Assembly (NCBI RefSeq): GCF_002849715.1
Contig: NZ_CP018863.1
Location: 4,526,001 to 4,590,000, forward strand
Direction: 5' to 3'
From: Arthrobacter crystallopoietes
Lineage (GTDB): Bacteria; Actinomycetota; Actinomycetes; Actinomycetales; Micrococcaceae
DNA length: 64,000 nucleotides
The notes below the pieces were generated by a model. The model was not told where the DNA came from. It did no database searches and saw only the letters and a program-made list of their open reading frames with translations. The translations under genes were made by a program, and so were the position numbers. How positions within the stretch are numbered: position 1 is the first letter of the stretch; every line of letters begins with the position of its first letter. Positions 12,782 through 22,163 of this stretch are shown piece by piece.

Positions 12782-12837
12782 ACAGCTTCGGTACCCTTGA
12801 CATGGGACCGATCAGGATCGACTGGAAGGCAGGACTG

Positions 12838-13287
12838 ATGAACCACCGCATCATGTCAGGCCTCTCCCTGCCCATCCGACACTCCCTGACACTGCTTTTG
12901 GGCCTGGCAGCGGTTATCACCGGGATCCTCGGGATGCACATCCTGAACATCTCCCACGGCCCCGGATCCGGCAGCCTCGACGTAACCGTCACGACAGCTG
13001 CCGCCCATACCGCGAGTCATTCGTCTGATGCGGAAGCCGCCGTATCCAGCCACGCCACGCCCCCAGACTCAGCCGGTTGCACCGGGCCCTGTGGAGGCGA
13101 GCATGATTTGATGGCCGCCGCCTGCGTGCTGATGATGGTGGTGGCCAGCTTCGCCCTGTTTTTCAAGCCAAACCGGCTGCGGACCGAAAGCCGGCACGGT
13201 TTGCGGGCACCGCCCCACCCTGTGCCCTGGTCCACGTCCATGCTCCGGCCTCCTTCGCTCGTTCAGCTCTCTATCAGCCGCACCTAG
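12838..13287 (+). CDS. Small membrane protein with SISRT signature (DUF6153-like)
   Basis: This protein of 149 residues has a hydrophobic helix at about 16-38 (LLLGLAAVITGILGMHIL), an Ala/Ser/His-rich stretch, and CTGPCGGEH followed by a second helix (about 97-115, AACVLMMVVASFALFF). It ends with PPSLVQLSISRT. The GMH after the first helix, the Cys-Gly-His patch and the second helix match my recollection of DUF6153 more closely than the other copies do. The ATG at 12838 follows GGAAGGCAGGA. It precedes the DUF305 lipoprotein gene on the same strand with a 117-bp gap that contains an inverted repeat. Confidence 0.78.
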   Translation: MNHRIMSGLSLPIRHSLTLLLGLAAVITGILGMHILNISHGPGSGSLDVTVTTAAAHTASHSSDAEAAVSSHATPPDSAGCTGPCGGEHDLMAAACVLMMVVASFALFFKPNRLRTESRHGLRAPPHPVPWSTSMLRPPSLVQLSISRT

Positions 13288-13327
13288 AATCCCTGCGCCT
13301 TCTCCCCTATGGGCGAGGCGTGTTTCC

Positions 13328-13356
13328 GCATGCCCTGCAGCGTGTAGAGGGCATGC
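13328..13356. promoter_or_regulatory. Inverted repeat before the DUF305 lipoprotein
   Basis: GCATGCCCT and AGGGCATGC form 9-bp arms around an 11-base spacer, 49 bases upstream of the start at 13405. It could be an operator or an attenuating hairpin. Confidence 0.4.
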
Positions 13357-13404
13357 TCACTGATAGCCAGCAGTATTTGAGAACATTTTTTGAAGGAATT
13401 CACC

Positions 13405-14022
13405 ATGAAGCGCTTTAGCGCCATTTCAGCAACCGCCGTTGCCGCCGCCCTCTTTCTGGCCGGCTGCGGCTCGGACACAGGATCGGACACCGCCGAAGGA
13501 ACCATGCCGGGCATGGACCACGGCAGCATGTCTGCATCCCCCTCGGCTGCCTCTTCCGGGGTCGCCGCCGACAATAACAGCGCGGACGCCATGTTCGCGC
13601 AGATGATGCTCCCCCACCACGAGCAGGCCGTGGAAATGAGCGACATCATGCTCGCCAAGGACAACCTCGATCCGCAGATCATGCAATTAGCCGAAGACAT
13701 CAAGGCCGCCCAAGGTCCGGAAATCGAGAAAATGACCGGCTGGCTGCAAGCTTGGGGCGAGCCGATGGAAATGTCCGGCGATCACGCCATGGAAGGCATG
13801 ATGAGCCCGGACGACCTTGCCCAGCTTGAGGCAGCCCAGGGCGATGAGGCAGCCCGGATGTTCCTGACCCAGATGATCGCCCACCACGAAGGTGCCGTGG
13901 CAATGGCTGAAGAAGAAATCGCCAACGGGCAGGACCCTGACGCCGTCGCCCTCGCCGAGGCGGTTGTCGCTGACCAGAGTGCAGAAATCGAGAAGATGAA
14001 AGAACTTCTCGCCGGTCTCTGA
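13405..14022 (+). CDS. DUF305 lipoprotein
   Basis: This 205-residue exported lipoprotein has the lipobox LAGC at about residues 17-20, then an acidic, Met/His-containing linker (MPGMDHGSM). Two complete DUF305 half-domains follow, each with the metal-type signature: MLPHHEQAVEMSD and IAHHEGAVAMAEE. Unlike the gene at 10475, both HHxxxxxM signatures are intact. The ATG at 13405 follows AAGGAATT; the TTG five codons earlier is less likely. A strong hairpin follows the stop, so it ends a unit with the small tagged protein upstream. A periplasm-side copper-binding role is inferred. Confidence 0.92.
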   Translation: MKRFSAISATAVAAALFLAGCGSDTGSDTAEGTMPGMDHGSMSASPSAASSGVAADNNSADAMFAQMMLPHHEQAVEMSDIMLAKDNLDPQIMQLAEDIKAAQGPEIEKMTGWLQAWGEPMEMSGDHAMEGMMSPDDLAQLEAAQGDEAARMFLTQMIAHHEGAVAMAEEEIANGQDPDAVALAEAVVADQSAEIEKMKELLAGL

Positions 14023-14039
14023 CATCTTCTTTCACGCAA

Positions 14040-14067
14040 CCGGGCACAGAACCGTTCCTGTGCCCGG
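14040..14067 (+). terminator. Hairpin terminator after the DUF305 lipoprotein
   Basis: A 10-bp stem, CCGGGCACAG paired with CTGTGCCCGG, with an 8-base loop begins 17 bases past the stop codon. Confidence 0.7.
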
Positions 14068-14136
14068 ACAACGTGCTATCCCTCCCCCAGGCCCGCGTAC
14101 GCGGCTGCCGTCCCCTTATTGGAGACTCTTTCCCTG

Positions 14137-15027
14137 ATGAACCGTTCACCCATGTCCCTTAAGTCCTCCCGGATCCGCGTCTGGAAGCGGGGAGCCCTTA
14201 CCTCTGCTGCCATGTCCGTAGCGTTGCTCGCCGCAGGCTGCGCCCAACCCGCGGAAACCCCTGATCCTGCCGCTGATACCGGTGCCTCCCCCTACGGCCA
14301 CGTACACGGCATGAGCGTCGACCCGGCATCCGGCAAGGTCCTGCTGGCCACGCACGATGGCCTCTTCAACGTCACGGCGGAGAAACCCGAAAAGATCGGG
14401 CCGACCATCGACCTGATGGGCTTCTCACCCGCCGGAAACGACCATTTCTACGCCTCCGGCCATCCCGGCCCCGGGTCGGATCTACCGAACCCGGCGGGGC
14501 TGATCCACTCGACCGACGGCGGGAAAACCTGGGAACCGCTTTCCCGCCAGGGTGAATCCGATTTCCACGCCCTGACCGTGACACGTAACGGGATCGTCGG
14601 ATTCGACGGCGAACTGAGGCTCACCGGAGATCTGGAGACCTGGACGACTTCGGAAACAGACATCCGCCCCTACAGTTTGGCCGGCACCTCGCTGAGCCCG
14701 GTTGTCCTGGCCACAACGGAAGAAGGCGTCCAGCGCTCGGACGACGGCGGTGAAACCTGGGAACTGCCGGCGAATGCACCGGTAATGCTCCTGACGACAT
14801 TCGCCGACGAGGCCACGGCCGTCGGCGTCGCCCCCGACGGATCAGTCCAGGTCAGCCGCGACGCCGGAAAAACGTGGCAGGAGTCCGGCGGTGCCGTTTC
14901 CGGTCCGCCCGCAGCCATCGCAGCTGCCCCAGGCGAGGAGGGACAGCTGCAGATCTGGGTAGCCACAGCCGCCGGCATAGAGCACTCGGCAGACAGCGGG
15001 GCGACTTTCAGCGTACTTGAAAGCTGA
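14137..15027 (+). CDS. Sialidase-like BNR-repeat lipoprotein (F510_1955 family)
   Basis: This protein of about 296 residues has a signal sequence ending in the lipobox LAAGC and a beta-propeller built of BNR/Asp-box repeats: STDGGKTW, SDDGGETW, SRDAGKTW, SADSGATF. The YGHVHGMSVD opening fits the F510_1955 family of glycosylhydrolase-like proteins often found in actinobacterial copper clusters. The name does not prove hydrolase activity; Asp-boxes also occur in non-enzymatic propellers. The ATG at 14137 is chosen with GGAG upstream at long spacing; the Met five codons later is an alternative. It lies between the DUF305 lipoprotein and the acetyltransferase. Confidence 0.85.
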   Translation: MNRSPMSLKSSRIRVWKRGALTSAAMSVALLAAGCAQPAETPDPAADTGASPYGHVHGMSVDPASGKVLLATHDGLFNVTAEKPEKIGPTIDLMGFSPAGNDHFYASGHPGPGSDLPNPAGLIHSTDGGKTWEPLSRQGESDFHALTVTRNGIVGFDGELRLTGDLETWTTSETDIRPYSLAGTSLSPVVLATTEEGVQRSDDGGETWELPANAPVMLLTTFADEATAVGVAPDGSVQVSRDAGKTWQESGGAVSGPPAAIAAAPGEEGQLQIWVATAAGIEHSADSGATFSVLES

Positions 15028-15033
15028 CCGGCC

Positions 15034-15825
15034 ATGTCAATCGCTCCCGTGACCTTCCGGCATGCCACCTCGCTGCCGCCCGTACCGCTCCCCCAGAAAG
15101 TGCCCATGACAGCCCCGATTCTTCCCCGGGTGGTCATACGCCCCGCGACCGGTGATGACCTCGCACTGACCGCCTCACTGCAATGCGCCTTCCTGCCCCA
15201 TGGCTTGTTCCCCAGGCTGGGCGAGAAGTTTGTCCGCCGCTGGCATGCAACGTATCTGAACGCTCCGCACGGAACTGCGCTGATGGCCGAACTTGTAGCT
15301 CCGGACGGGAACCGGCAACCTGTGGGTTTCCTCGTCGGCGCCACCGACCAGGTCCGGCACGTCGACGACGTCCTCGGAAGGCATCGGATACGGCTGGGTA
15401 CAGCAGGTGCCGGCGCTCTGGCCCTTCGCCCCCGCCTGGCCGCGCATTTCCTGCGCACCCGTGCCGGGGCGTATCTGCGCAGGCTGCTGAAACGACCTCC
15501 GCAGCGTGTTCCTGCCGGCGCCGTACGGCCCAGTGCCGCGGCAAGCGGTGCACCGGCACAACCCCGCACCGCCGTCATCACCGCTGTGGCGGTCATTCCA
15601 GAGGCCAGAGGCAGCGGAGCCGGCAAAGAATTGGTCACGCATTTCCTGACACAGGCGCGGGCAAAAGGCGCCGTCCGGGCCGAACTCGCCGTCATCGCCG
15701 GAACCGGCAGCGCGGAGGGGTTTTATGCGCGGCTGGGCTGGTCAGTGGTAGAGGAACATCTCTCCAAAGACGGTTCACTGACCAGAACCTACCGCTACGA
15801 GTTCGGTACAGGGACAGGCAAATGA
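15034..15825 (+). CDS. GNAT-family N-acetyltransferase
   Basis: This 263-residue protein has a GNAT fold. The acetyl-CoA loop is visible as [10 protein letters not shown] at about residues 189-198, preceded by the beta-4 strand [12 protein letters not shown], and ending with GFYARLGW near 232. A long basic insertion (about 105-175) separates the N-terminal strands from the core, which is unusual. The start is uncertain: ATG 15034 has no clear ribosome site, and Met25 (15106) follows AGAAAG. It sits seven bases after the propeller lipoprotein and 31 bases before ccdA, so it is probably co-transcribed with both. The substrate is unknown. Confidence 0.82.
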   Translation: MSIAPVTFRHATSLPPVPLPQKVPMTAPILPRVVIRPATGDDLALTASLQCAFLPHGLFPRLGEKFVRRWHATYLNAPHGTALMAELVAPDGNRQPVGFLVGATDQVRHVDDVLGRHRIRLGTAGAGALALRPRLAAHFLRTRAGAYLRRLLKRPPQRVPAGAVRPSAAASGAPAQPRTAVITAVAVIPEARGSGAGKELVTHFLTQARAKGAVRAELAVIAGTGSAEGFYARLGWSVVEEHLSKDGSLTRTYRYEFGTGTGK

Positions 15826-15856
15826 GTGCGGACTACAGGGGTACGGGGGCATACCG

Positions 15857-16606
15857 TTGACCATCGGAGTGTATTTCGCGGAGATGGTCCAGTCGGGTGC
15901 GCTGCTGATAGCTGTTCCCCTGGCGATGACCGCAGGAATCGTTTCCTTCATCTCCCCCTGCATCCTGCCTTTGGTCCCAGGCTATCTCGGGTATGTCTCC
16001 GGCCTGGCCGATCCTGCCGCTCCGGATAACCGGCGACGCGTGATGACCGGGGTCGGCTTGTTCATCCTGGGATTCGCCGCCGTGTTCACGCTCTATGGCG
16101 CTGCATTCGGTGCAATCGGCGGGTGGCTGCTGCGCTGGCAGGACCTCCTCATCCGCGTCCTCGGCATCTTCGTCATCGTCATGGGCCTGGTCCTGATCGG
16201 AAAGCTCTCCCTGATGCAGCGGACCATGCGGCTGCCGTTCAAACCGAAAACCGGTGTGGCCGGAGCGCCGATGCTTGGCATCGTCTTCGGCCTCGGGTGG
16301 ACACCCTGCATGGGGCCGACCCTCAGCGCGGTACTGGCGTTGAGCACGACGACCGGCGGCGCCTGGCGCGGCGCACTGCTCGGCTTCGTTTACTGCCTGG
16401 GCCTGGGCATCCCGTTTGTCATGGTCGCCATGGGGCTGAACTGGGTAAGTACCACGCTGGCCTTTATCCGCCGCCACATCAGGACCTTCAACCTCATCGG
16501 CGGCGGCCTGCTGATCCTTGTCGGCGTCCTGATGGTCTCCGGCATCTGGATGCTCTGGATCTACCAGCTCCAGAACCTCGCCGGCACCTACCTCACACCC
16601 GTCTAA
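15857..16606 (+). CDS. ccdA: CcdA cytochrome c biogenesis/thiol-reductant membrane protein
   Basis: This 249-residue six-helix protein passes electrons from cytoplasmic thioredoxin to extracytoplasmic thiol proteins. The two redox Cys are visible: [18 protein letters not shown] in the first helix and [16 protein letters not shown] in the fourth. The start is TTG at 15857 behind a G-rich tract; no in-frame ATG fits. It is directly followed by the thioredoxin-like tlpA gene, resB and ccsB, which form a complete system II pathway. In this copper-rich context it may also keep copper-ligand Cys reduced (inference). Confidence 0.93.
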   Translation: MTIGVYFAEMVQSGALLIAVPLAMTAGIVSFISPCILPLVPGYLGYVSGLADPAAPDNRRRVMTGVGLFILGFAAVFTLYGAAFGAIGGWLLRWQDLLIRVLGIFVIVMGLVLIGKLSLMQRTMRLPFKPKTGVAGAPMLGIVFGLGWTPCMGPTLSAVLALSTTTGGAWRGALLGFVYCLGLGIPFVMVAMGLNWVSTTLAFIRRHIRTFNLIGGGLLILVGVLMVSGIWMLWIYQLQNLAGTYLTPV

Positions 16607-16654
16607 CCGGCACCAGTCCTGCTGAAGAAACCCAAACCGTGGAAAGAATGACTC

Positions 16655-17266
16655 ATGAAACTCTCCCTACTTAGCCGCCGCCAGGCTGCTGCCGCTGCCC
16701 TCACCGCCTCACTGCTGCTTTCCGGCTGTGCGGCCGAAGATCCGTTAGCGGAAAAGGTCAACGCCGGAACCAACAGCTACGTGGCCGGCGACGGTTCCGT
16801 TGCCGAATACGCTGAAGGTATCCGCGGCGAAACTGTCCGGCTCAGCGGTCAGCTTTTCGACGGAACCACGGTGAGCAATGATGACTGGGCAGGCAAGGTC
16901 ACCGTGCTGAATGTCTGGTATGCAGCATGCGCGCCATGCCGGGTCGAAGCGCCGGACCTGTCCGCCCTGCACGCCGAGTTCGAGCCGCAGGGGGTGCAGT
17001 TCTACGGGATCAACACCCGGGACGAGGCAGCCACCGCATCCGCATTCGAGCGCACCTTCGGCATCGAGTATCCGAGTTTCAAAGACAAAAACGGACAAAT
17101 CCTGCTCGCGCTGACCGACTATGTGCCGCCCCAGGCCGTACCGACAACCCTGGTGCTGGACAAGGACGGCCGCGTCGCTGCCCGGATCCTGGGCATCGCC
17201 GAAAAGAGCACCCTCACGGCGATTATCGAGGACGCTCTGGCGGCACCTGGCACTGAGAAGCCATGA
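16655..17266 (+). CDS. TlpA/ResA-like thioredoxin-fold lipoprotein
   Basis: This 203-residue lipoprotein has a lipobox at LSGC (Cys25) and a thioredoxin-like domain with the redox motif CAPC at 92-95 in NVWYAACAPC. The cis-Pro lies in QAVPTTLVLD near 160. Such proteins reduce haem-binding or copper-binding Cys outside the membrane using electrons from CcdA. The ATG at 16655 follows GGAAAG. Its stop overlaps the resB start (ATGA at 17263). The position between ccdA and resB supports a role in cytochrome c maturation. Confidence 0.92.
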   Translation: MKLSLLSRRQAAAAALTASLLLSGCAAEDPLAEKVNAGTNSYVAGDGSVAEYAEGIRGETVRLSGQLFDGTTVSNDDWAGKVTVLNVWYAACAPCRVEAPDLSALHAEFEPQGVQFYGINTRDEAATASAFERTFGIEYPSFKDKNGQILLALTDYVPPQAVPTTLVLDKDGRVAARILGIAEKSTLTAIIEDALAAPGTEKP

Positions 17267-18891
17267 CGACGACCAATCTCCCGCCGCAGAAGCCTCGCGA
17301 GGATGTCGACCTGCCACGACTCGGGCCAGCCGGCATGCTGCGCTGGGCGTGGCGCCAGCTGACGAGCATGAAAACCGCACTGCAACTGCTGCTGCTGCTG
17401 GCGGTGGCGGCAGTGCCCGGGTCGCTGTTTCCCCAGCGCCCGGCGAACCCCGCCGTGGTGGCCCAATACATTCAGGACAACCCCGAAACAGGGCCTTGGC
17501 TGGACCGCTTCCAGCTGTTCGACGTTTACTCCTCGGTCTGGTTCTCCGCGATTTACCTGCTGCTCTTCATCTCCCTGATCGGTTGCGTCATCCCGCGGGC
17601 CGTCCAGCACTGGAAGGCCCTGCGCTCCCAGCCGCCACGGACGCCCCGGCGCCTGTCCCGGCTCCCTGAATACGGGACGATGACCGTCGCCGCCGGCACG
17701 GCCCTGACCCCGGACCGGGCCATCGAGGACGCTGCCAGGATCCTCCGCCAGCGCGGCTACCGGGTGCAGCTGCGCGATACCGGCACGGACCTGCCCTCGG
17801 TGGCAGCCGAACGCGGATACCTGAAAGAAGCCGGCAACCTTGTCTTCCACACCGCGATGATCGGCGTGCTGGTGTCCATCGCCGTCGGCGGCATGTTCGG
17901 CTACCGGGGACAGAAACTCATCATCGAAGGCGAGGGGTTCACAAACTCCGAACCCGGCTACGATTCCTTTTTCCCCGGTACCAGCTTCAACCCCGGGGCC
18001 CTCGTCCCGTTCTCGCTGACTCTGAACAATTTTGACGTCACCTTCGACCGCAACCCGGCCAGCTACGGCAATCCCATCGACTTCACGGCGGATATGACAG
18101 TCCAGGACAGTCCCTCGGACGCACCGCGGCAGGAAACCCTGCGGGTCAATGAACCCATCGGATTCGGCGGCACGAACGTCTACCTGATCGGCAACGGCTA
18201 CGCTCCGGAGATAACGGTCCGCGACGGGGAGGGCAACATCGCGCTGCAGGGACCGGTCCCTGCACTTCCCACTGACGCAACCTACAACTCGACGATCGTC
18301 ATCAAGGCACCGGACGCCCGGCCCGACCAGCTGGGTTTCGTTGGTTTCTTCCTGCCCACGGCCATGATGGACGAGAACGGGGTGGCCTTCGGCTCTGATC
18401 CGGACCCGTACAACCCGCAGCTGAACCTGAACTCCTACACCGGGGATCTCGGGCTCGACGACGGCAATCCTGTTTCGGTCTACCAGCTCGATACCACCGA
18501 ACTGACACAGCTTAACGGCAGGGACCTGCCGGACGGCGGCATCGTGCTCGGCGCCTACCAGACGTACGAACTTCCGGACGGCAAGGGATCCATCACCTTC
18601 GACGGACTGAAACGCTACGTCGCCCTGGACATCGTGTACGACCCCGGCAAGGCGGGGGCATTGGTCTTCACCACGCTGGCGTTGCTCGGGCTGATCATCA
18701 CGCTCACGACCGCAAGGCGCAGGGTCTGGATCCGCGCCGGCCGGCACGAAGACGGACGCACCATGGTCGAATACGGGCTTCTGGCCCGCGGAGAGGACCA
18801 TTCCCTGGCCAAGGAAGCCATCCGGATCGGATCGGCCCTGACCACACACTGGAACAAAGCGGACGATCAGAACAGGCAGGCAACACCATGA
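17263..18891 (+). CDS. resB: ResB cytochrome c biogenesis protein
   Basis: This 542-residue membrane protein of the system II haem-lyase complex has the family layout: three N-terminal helices (about 41-60, 88-112, 195-213), a large extracytoplasmic domain (about 215-460) and a final helix near 465-485. The phrase MKTALQLLLLLAVAAVPGSLFPQ near residue 37 is diagnostic. With CcsB it exports haem and attaches it to apocytochrome c. Its ends overlap tlpA and ccsB by four bases on both sides, so the operon is translationally coupled. Confidence 0.95.
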   Translation: MTTTNLPPQKPREDVDLPRLGPAGMLRWAWRQLTSMKTALQLLLLLAVAAVPGSLFPQRPANPAVVAQYIQDNPETGPWLDRFQLFDVYSSVWFSAIYLLLFISLIGCVIPRAVQHWKALRSQPPRTPRRLSRLPEYGTMTVAAGTALTPDRAIEDAARILRQRGYRVQLRDTGTDLPSVAAERGYLKEAGNLVFHTAMIGVLVSIAVGGMFGYRGQKLIIEGEGFTNSEPGYDSFFPGTSFNPGALVPFSLTLNNFDVTFDRNPASYGNPIDFTADMTVQDSPSDAPRQETLRVNEPIGFGGTNVYLIGNGYAPEITVRDGEGNIALQGPVPALPTDATYNSTIVIKAPDARPDQLGFVGFFLPTAMMDENGVAFGSDPDPYNPQLNLNSYTGDLGLDDGNPVSVYQLDTTELTQLNGRDLPDGGIVLGAYQTYELPDGKGSITFDGLKRYVALDIVYDPGKAGALVFTTLALLGLIITLTTARRRVWIRAGRHEDGRTMVEYGLLARGEDHSLAKEAIRIGSALTTHWNKADDQNRQATP

Positions 18892-19907
18892 TTACGGTCA
18901 ACGAAACCCTCGGCCAGTACAGCGAGCTGTTCATGCTGCTGGCCGCCCTGACCTATACGGTTTCATTCATCGCGTTCGCCGCCGACCTGGTCCGTGCCCG
19001 TAAGGTCGTGACGGCGCCGGCGGAACCGGCGCAGGAACCGGTACTTGCCGCTGCCGGCACCCCGGGTACAGTGCAATGGACGCATGGTTCCGGGGGCGGC
19101 AAGGCGAACGAGCACAATGACGCCGTGGTGGACGACGCCATGGGCTACAAGGCGCTGCGGCGTCCGGCGGCGCGGATCGGCGTCGCCGTCGGCGTCCTGG
19201 GCCTGGTTGTCCATGCCGCCGGCGTGGTCACCCGCGGCATGGCAGCCCTCCGCGTGCCGTGGGGCAACATGTATGAATTCACCACCACCGGCGCCATGCT
19301 GGTCATGGCGGTGTTCCTTACGGCACTGCTGTTCCGGGACCTGCGTTTCCTCGGAACCTTTATCACCGGTCTGGTCCTGGTCATGCTCATGGCCGGAGCG
19401 ATCGCGTTCCCCACCCCCGTCGCGCAGCTCATCCCGGCCCTGCAGAGCTACTGGCTCATCATCCACGTCTCCGTCGCGGTCCTGTCCGCGGCGATCTTCA
19501 CCCTGACGTTCGCGCTCTCAGTCCTGCAACTGGCAAAAACCCGCCAGGAAAAAAGAGGCAAACCCCGCACGGCCGGGCTGCTGCGGCTGGTGCCCAGCCC
19601 CGTCAGCCTGGAGCAGCTGGCCTATAGGCTCAACGCCATCGGATTCATCCTCTGGACCTTCACCCTCATGGCGGGCGCCATCTGGGCCGAGGCTGCCTGG
19701 GGACGCTACTGGGGCTGGGACACCAAGGAAGTATGGACCTTCGTGATCTGGGTCGTCTACGCCGGTTACCTCCATGCCCGCGCCACCCGCGGCTGGGACG
19801 GCACCCGGGCGGCCTGGCTCTCGATCATCGGCTACCTGTGTGTCATCTTCAACTTCGCGGTGGTCAACGTCTACTTCCCCGGCCTGCACTCCTACTCCGG
19901 CCTCTAA
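18888..19907 (+). CDS. ccsB: CcsB (CcsA-type) cytochrome c biogenesis protein
   Basis: This 339-residue polytopic protein is the haem-handling partner of ResB. The tryptophan-rich WWD-type signature is visible as WAEAAWGRYWGWDTKEVWTF near residues 263-282, with flanking conserved His (IIHVSVAV, about 195, and YLHARAT, about 293). Seven to eight helices are apparent. A variable linker at about 45-85 separates the first helix from the core. It ends the ccdA-tlpA-resB-ccsB run. No cytochrome c gene lies in the window, so the clients are encoded elsewhere. Confidence 0.95.
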   Translation: MITVNETLGQYSELFMLLAALTYTVSFIAFAADLVRARKVVTAPAEPAQEPVLAAAGTPGTVQWTHGSGGGKANEHNDAVVDDAMGYKALRRPAARIGVAVGVLGLVVHAAGVVTRGMAALRVPWGNMYEFTTTGAMLVMAVFLTALLFRDLRFLGTFITGLVLVMLMAGAIAFPTPVAQLIPALQSYWLIIHVSVAVLSAAIFTLTFALSVLQLAKTRQEKRGKPRTAGLLRLVPSPVSLEQLAYRLNAIGFILWTFTLMAGAIWAEAAWGRYWGWDTKEVWTFVIWVVYAGYLHARATRGWDGTRAAWLSIIGYLCVIFNFAVVNVYFPGLHSYSGL

Positions 19908-20010
19908 ACACCAAAGCCGGTCATGCCTCCGGCGGCAGCCAACGCTCCCGACTGCCGCCGGCGGCAAATACCAACAACGACGAGAGGAGAGCATCATCGC
20001 CGCTACACCG

Positions 20011-20457
20011 GTGCCGCCTGCCGCGTTCTCCTTGCGCAGGATCCTCCCCTTACTGGCGGGGCTGCTGTTCGTCATGTCCTGCATGCTGGGCACACCTGCC
20101 TCCTCGTCCGGCCACAATGTTTCCGGCACTCCGGCAACCCACGCCGGCGCCGCCACCGCTGCCGGCCAGCAACAGCCTCCTGCGCCGGGGAACAGCAGCG
20201 CGCTCTCCGCTGCCCACGAAACAGCGGTCAAAACCACCGCGATGCCCGCCGCAGGCACTTGCAGCGACAGCGGACACATGTTCCTGGCCGACTGCGTCCT
20301 CACCCCCGCAGCTGCTGCACCGGCAGGGGCCCCGGCACCGGACCTGCACTGGGCAACTCCCGGGTACCGTTTCGATGTGCTGCCCCGTGCCCCTGGTCTC
20401 ATCACGCGGCTGCCGCGGCCGCCCTCACTCATACAGCTTTCCATCAGCCGAACGTAG
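20011..20457 (+). CDS. Small secreted/membrane protein with SISRT signature
   Basis: This protein of about 148 residues has one hydrophobic segment near the N-terminus (ILPLLAGLLFVMSCMLG), an Ala/Pro/Thr-rich body with CSDSGHMFLADCVL, and the ending PPSLIQLSISRT shared with three other proteins here. The start is problematic. The best ribosome site (GAGAGGAGAGC, about 19982-19992) is followed by ATC at 19993, one base from ATG, while the first standard codon is GTG at 20011 with poor spacing. It lies between ccsB and the multicopper oxidase and is probably part of the same copper unit. Confidence 0.65.
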   Translation: MPPAAFSLRRILPLLAGLLFVMSCMLGTPASSSGHNVSGTPATHAGAATAAGQQQPPAPGNSSALSAAHETAVKTTAMPAAGTCSDSGHMFLADCVLTPAAAAPAGAPAPDLHWATPGYRFDVLPRAPGLITRLPRPPSLIQLSISRT

Positions 20458-20572
20458 AGCCGGACATTCGCGTTCCGCCCATGCCCCCACAGGGCAAGCA
20501 TGCCGAACGCTTCCCCTCCTGCCAGCTTCAGCATCGGTGACCCTTGTGGTCCCTCTTGGAAAGAAAGCCCCC

Positions 20573-22108
20573 ATGAACCGTCTCATTACCCGCCGCTCGG
20601 TACTCTCCGCTTCCGTGGCCAGCGCAGCGGCGGCCGCCCTGGCCGCCTGTTCCAGTCCTGCTACCCCGGCCGCAGCGGCGGTCCGGATCCTGCCGACCGA
20701 TCCGCTGGTCGCGGATTTCGAAGCCCGCCGCATCGCCGACGGAACGACAGTCACACAGCAACTCACCGCCGCACCGTTCAACACGAAAATCACCGGAAAC
20801 CCGGTATCCACCTGGGGCTACAACGGATCCCTGAACGGCCCGTTGATCAGGGCTAAAACGGGTGACCTGCTCGATGTTCCCGTGACGAACAAACTCGCGG
20901 AAGGCACCAGTGTCCACTGGCACGGGCTGGCCCTGCGCAACGACGCCGACGGCGTCCAGGGCCTCACCCAGGAGGCCATCGCCGCCGGAGCCGATTACGC
21001 CTACCGGTTCCGGCTGGCCCACCCGGGCACCTACTGGTACCACTCCCACTTCGATATGCAGCGCGAACGCGCCCTTTACGGGGCCCTGATCATCGAGGAC
21101 CCGAAAGAGGCCCTGTCCTACGACCAGGAGTGGGTCATCATCCTCGATGACTGGCTTGACGGCGTCACCGGCACCCCGGAAGAGGTCGTGGAGGAACTGT
21201 CCATGGGCATGGATATGTCCGGCGGCAGCATGGAGGGTATGGACCACGAAGGCGGGGGCGGCATGGACATGAAGCACATGCTGATGGGCGCCACCAGCAA
21301 GTATCTCGGCGGTGACGCCGGCGATGTGAAGATTCCCGTCCACCTGTTCAACGGAAAACCTGCCCAGGAAGCCGAAATCCTGGAGAGCAGGCCCGGCAGC
21401 CGGATCCGGCTGCGGATCATCAATGCCGCCGGAGACACCGCCTACCGGGTCGGCGTACCGGGCCAGAAGCTTACCCTCACCCACACGGACGGCTTCCCCG
21501 TACAGCACCACGACATTGACGCAGTCGTCCTCGGCATGGGCGAACGCTTTGACGCCCTCATCACCGTGCGCGACGGTTACACGCCCGTGCTGGCACTGCC
21601 GGAAGGCAAAGACGGCAACGCCTACGGTTTGATCAGCACCGGAATCGGAACACCTCCCCCGGCAGGGCGCATGCCCAAGACGCTGGACGGAACCGTTACG
21701 GATGGCAGCCGCCTGAAAGCAGACGCATCAGTCCTGTTCGCGCCCAAGCCGCCTGACCGGGTCCACGAGATGCGGCTGACCGGATCCATGGAGAAATACG
21801 ACTGGGGCATCAACGGGCGACGCTTTGACATGGCCAATCCGTTCGACGGGGCCTTCGACCTCCGGCTGAACGAACGCGTACAGGTCAAAATCGTCAACGA
21901 CACCGATATGTGGCACCCGATGCACTTGCACGGGCACACCTTCCAGCTTGCCGACAACGGTGCCCGCAAAGACACCGTCATCGTCAAACCCAAGCAGACC
22001 GTGGTCTTCGAATTCGACGCCGACAACCCCGGCCAATGGCTCACCCACTGCCACAACTCCTACCACGCCGAACGCGGCATGATGGGCGTCTTCTCCTACC
22101 TGCAGTAA
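20573..22108 (+). CDS. Multicopper oxidase (CueO/CopA-like) lipoprotein
   Basis: This 511-residue multicopper oxidase probably oxidises Cu(I) outside the membrane. The N-terminus has RRSVLSAS (Tat-like) and a lipobox LAAC. All four copper motifs are present: HWHG near 117, WYHSH near 153, HPMHLHGH near 447, and HCHNSYHAERGMMG near 491. A Met/His-rich segment at about 205-240 (repeated GM, SM, MDM units) resembles the substrate-loading insert of CueO-type cuprous oxidases. The ATG at 20573 follows GGAAAG. It sits between a SISRT-tagged protein and lgt, in line with the lipidated form. Confidence 0.95.
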   Translation: MNRLITRRSVLSASVASAAAAALAACSSPATPAAAAVRILPTDPLVADFEARRIADGTTVTQQLTAAPFNTKITGNPVSTWGYNGSLNGPLIRAKTGDLLDVPVTNKLAEGTSVHWHGLALRNDADGVQGLTQEAIAAGADYAYRFRLAHPGTYWYHSHFDMQRERALYGALIIEDPKEALSYDQEWVIILDDWLDGVTGTPEEVVEELSMGMDMSGGSMEGMDHEGGGGMDMKHMLMGATSKYLGGDAGDVKIPVHLFNGKPAQEAEILESRPGSRIRLRIINAAGDTAYRVGVPGQKLTLTHTDGFPVQHHDIDAVVLGMGERFDALITVRDGYTPVLALPEGKDGNAYGLISTGIGTPPPAGRMPKTLDGTVTDGSRLKADASVLFAPKPPDRVHEMRLTGSMEKYDWGINGRRFDMANPFDGAFDLRLNERVQVKIVNDTDMWHPMHLHGHTFQLADNGARKDTVIVKPKQTVVFEFDADNPGQWLTHCHNSYHAERGMMGVFSYLQ

Positions 22109-22163
22109 TCCTTCCGCTTGCCTGCTTCCACGGAACCGGCAAGCGCCGATGCATCGGAGCACC

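Noticed and set aside
17119..18849. Open frame of 576 codons opposite resB
   Set aside because: Antisense shadow of a high-GC gene; no motifs, whereas resB has clear family features and coupled ends.
19733..20572. Long N-terminal extension of the multicopper oxidase frame
   Set aside because: The extension overlaps ccsB and the tagged protein in another frame and lacks protein-like composition; a signal sequence and ribosome site mark the start at 20573.
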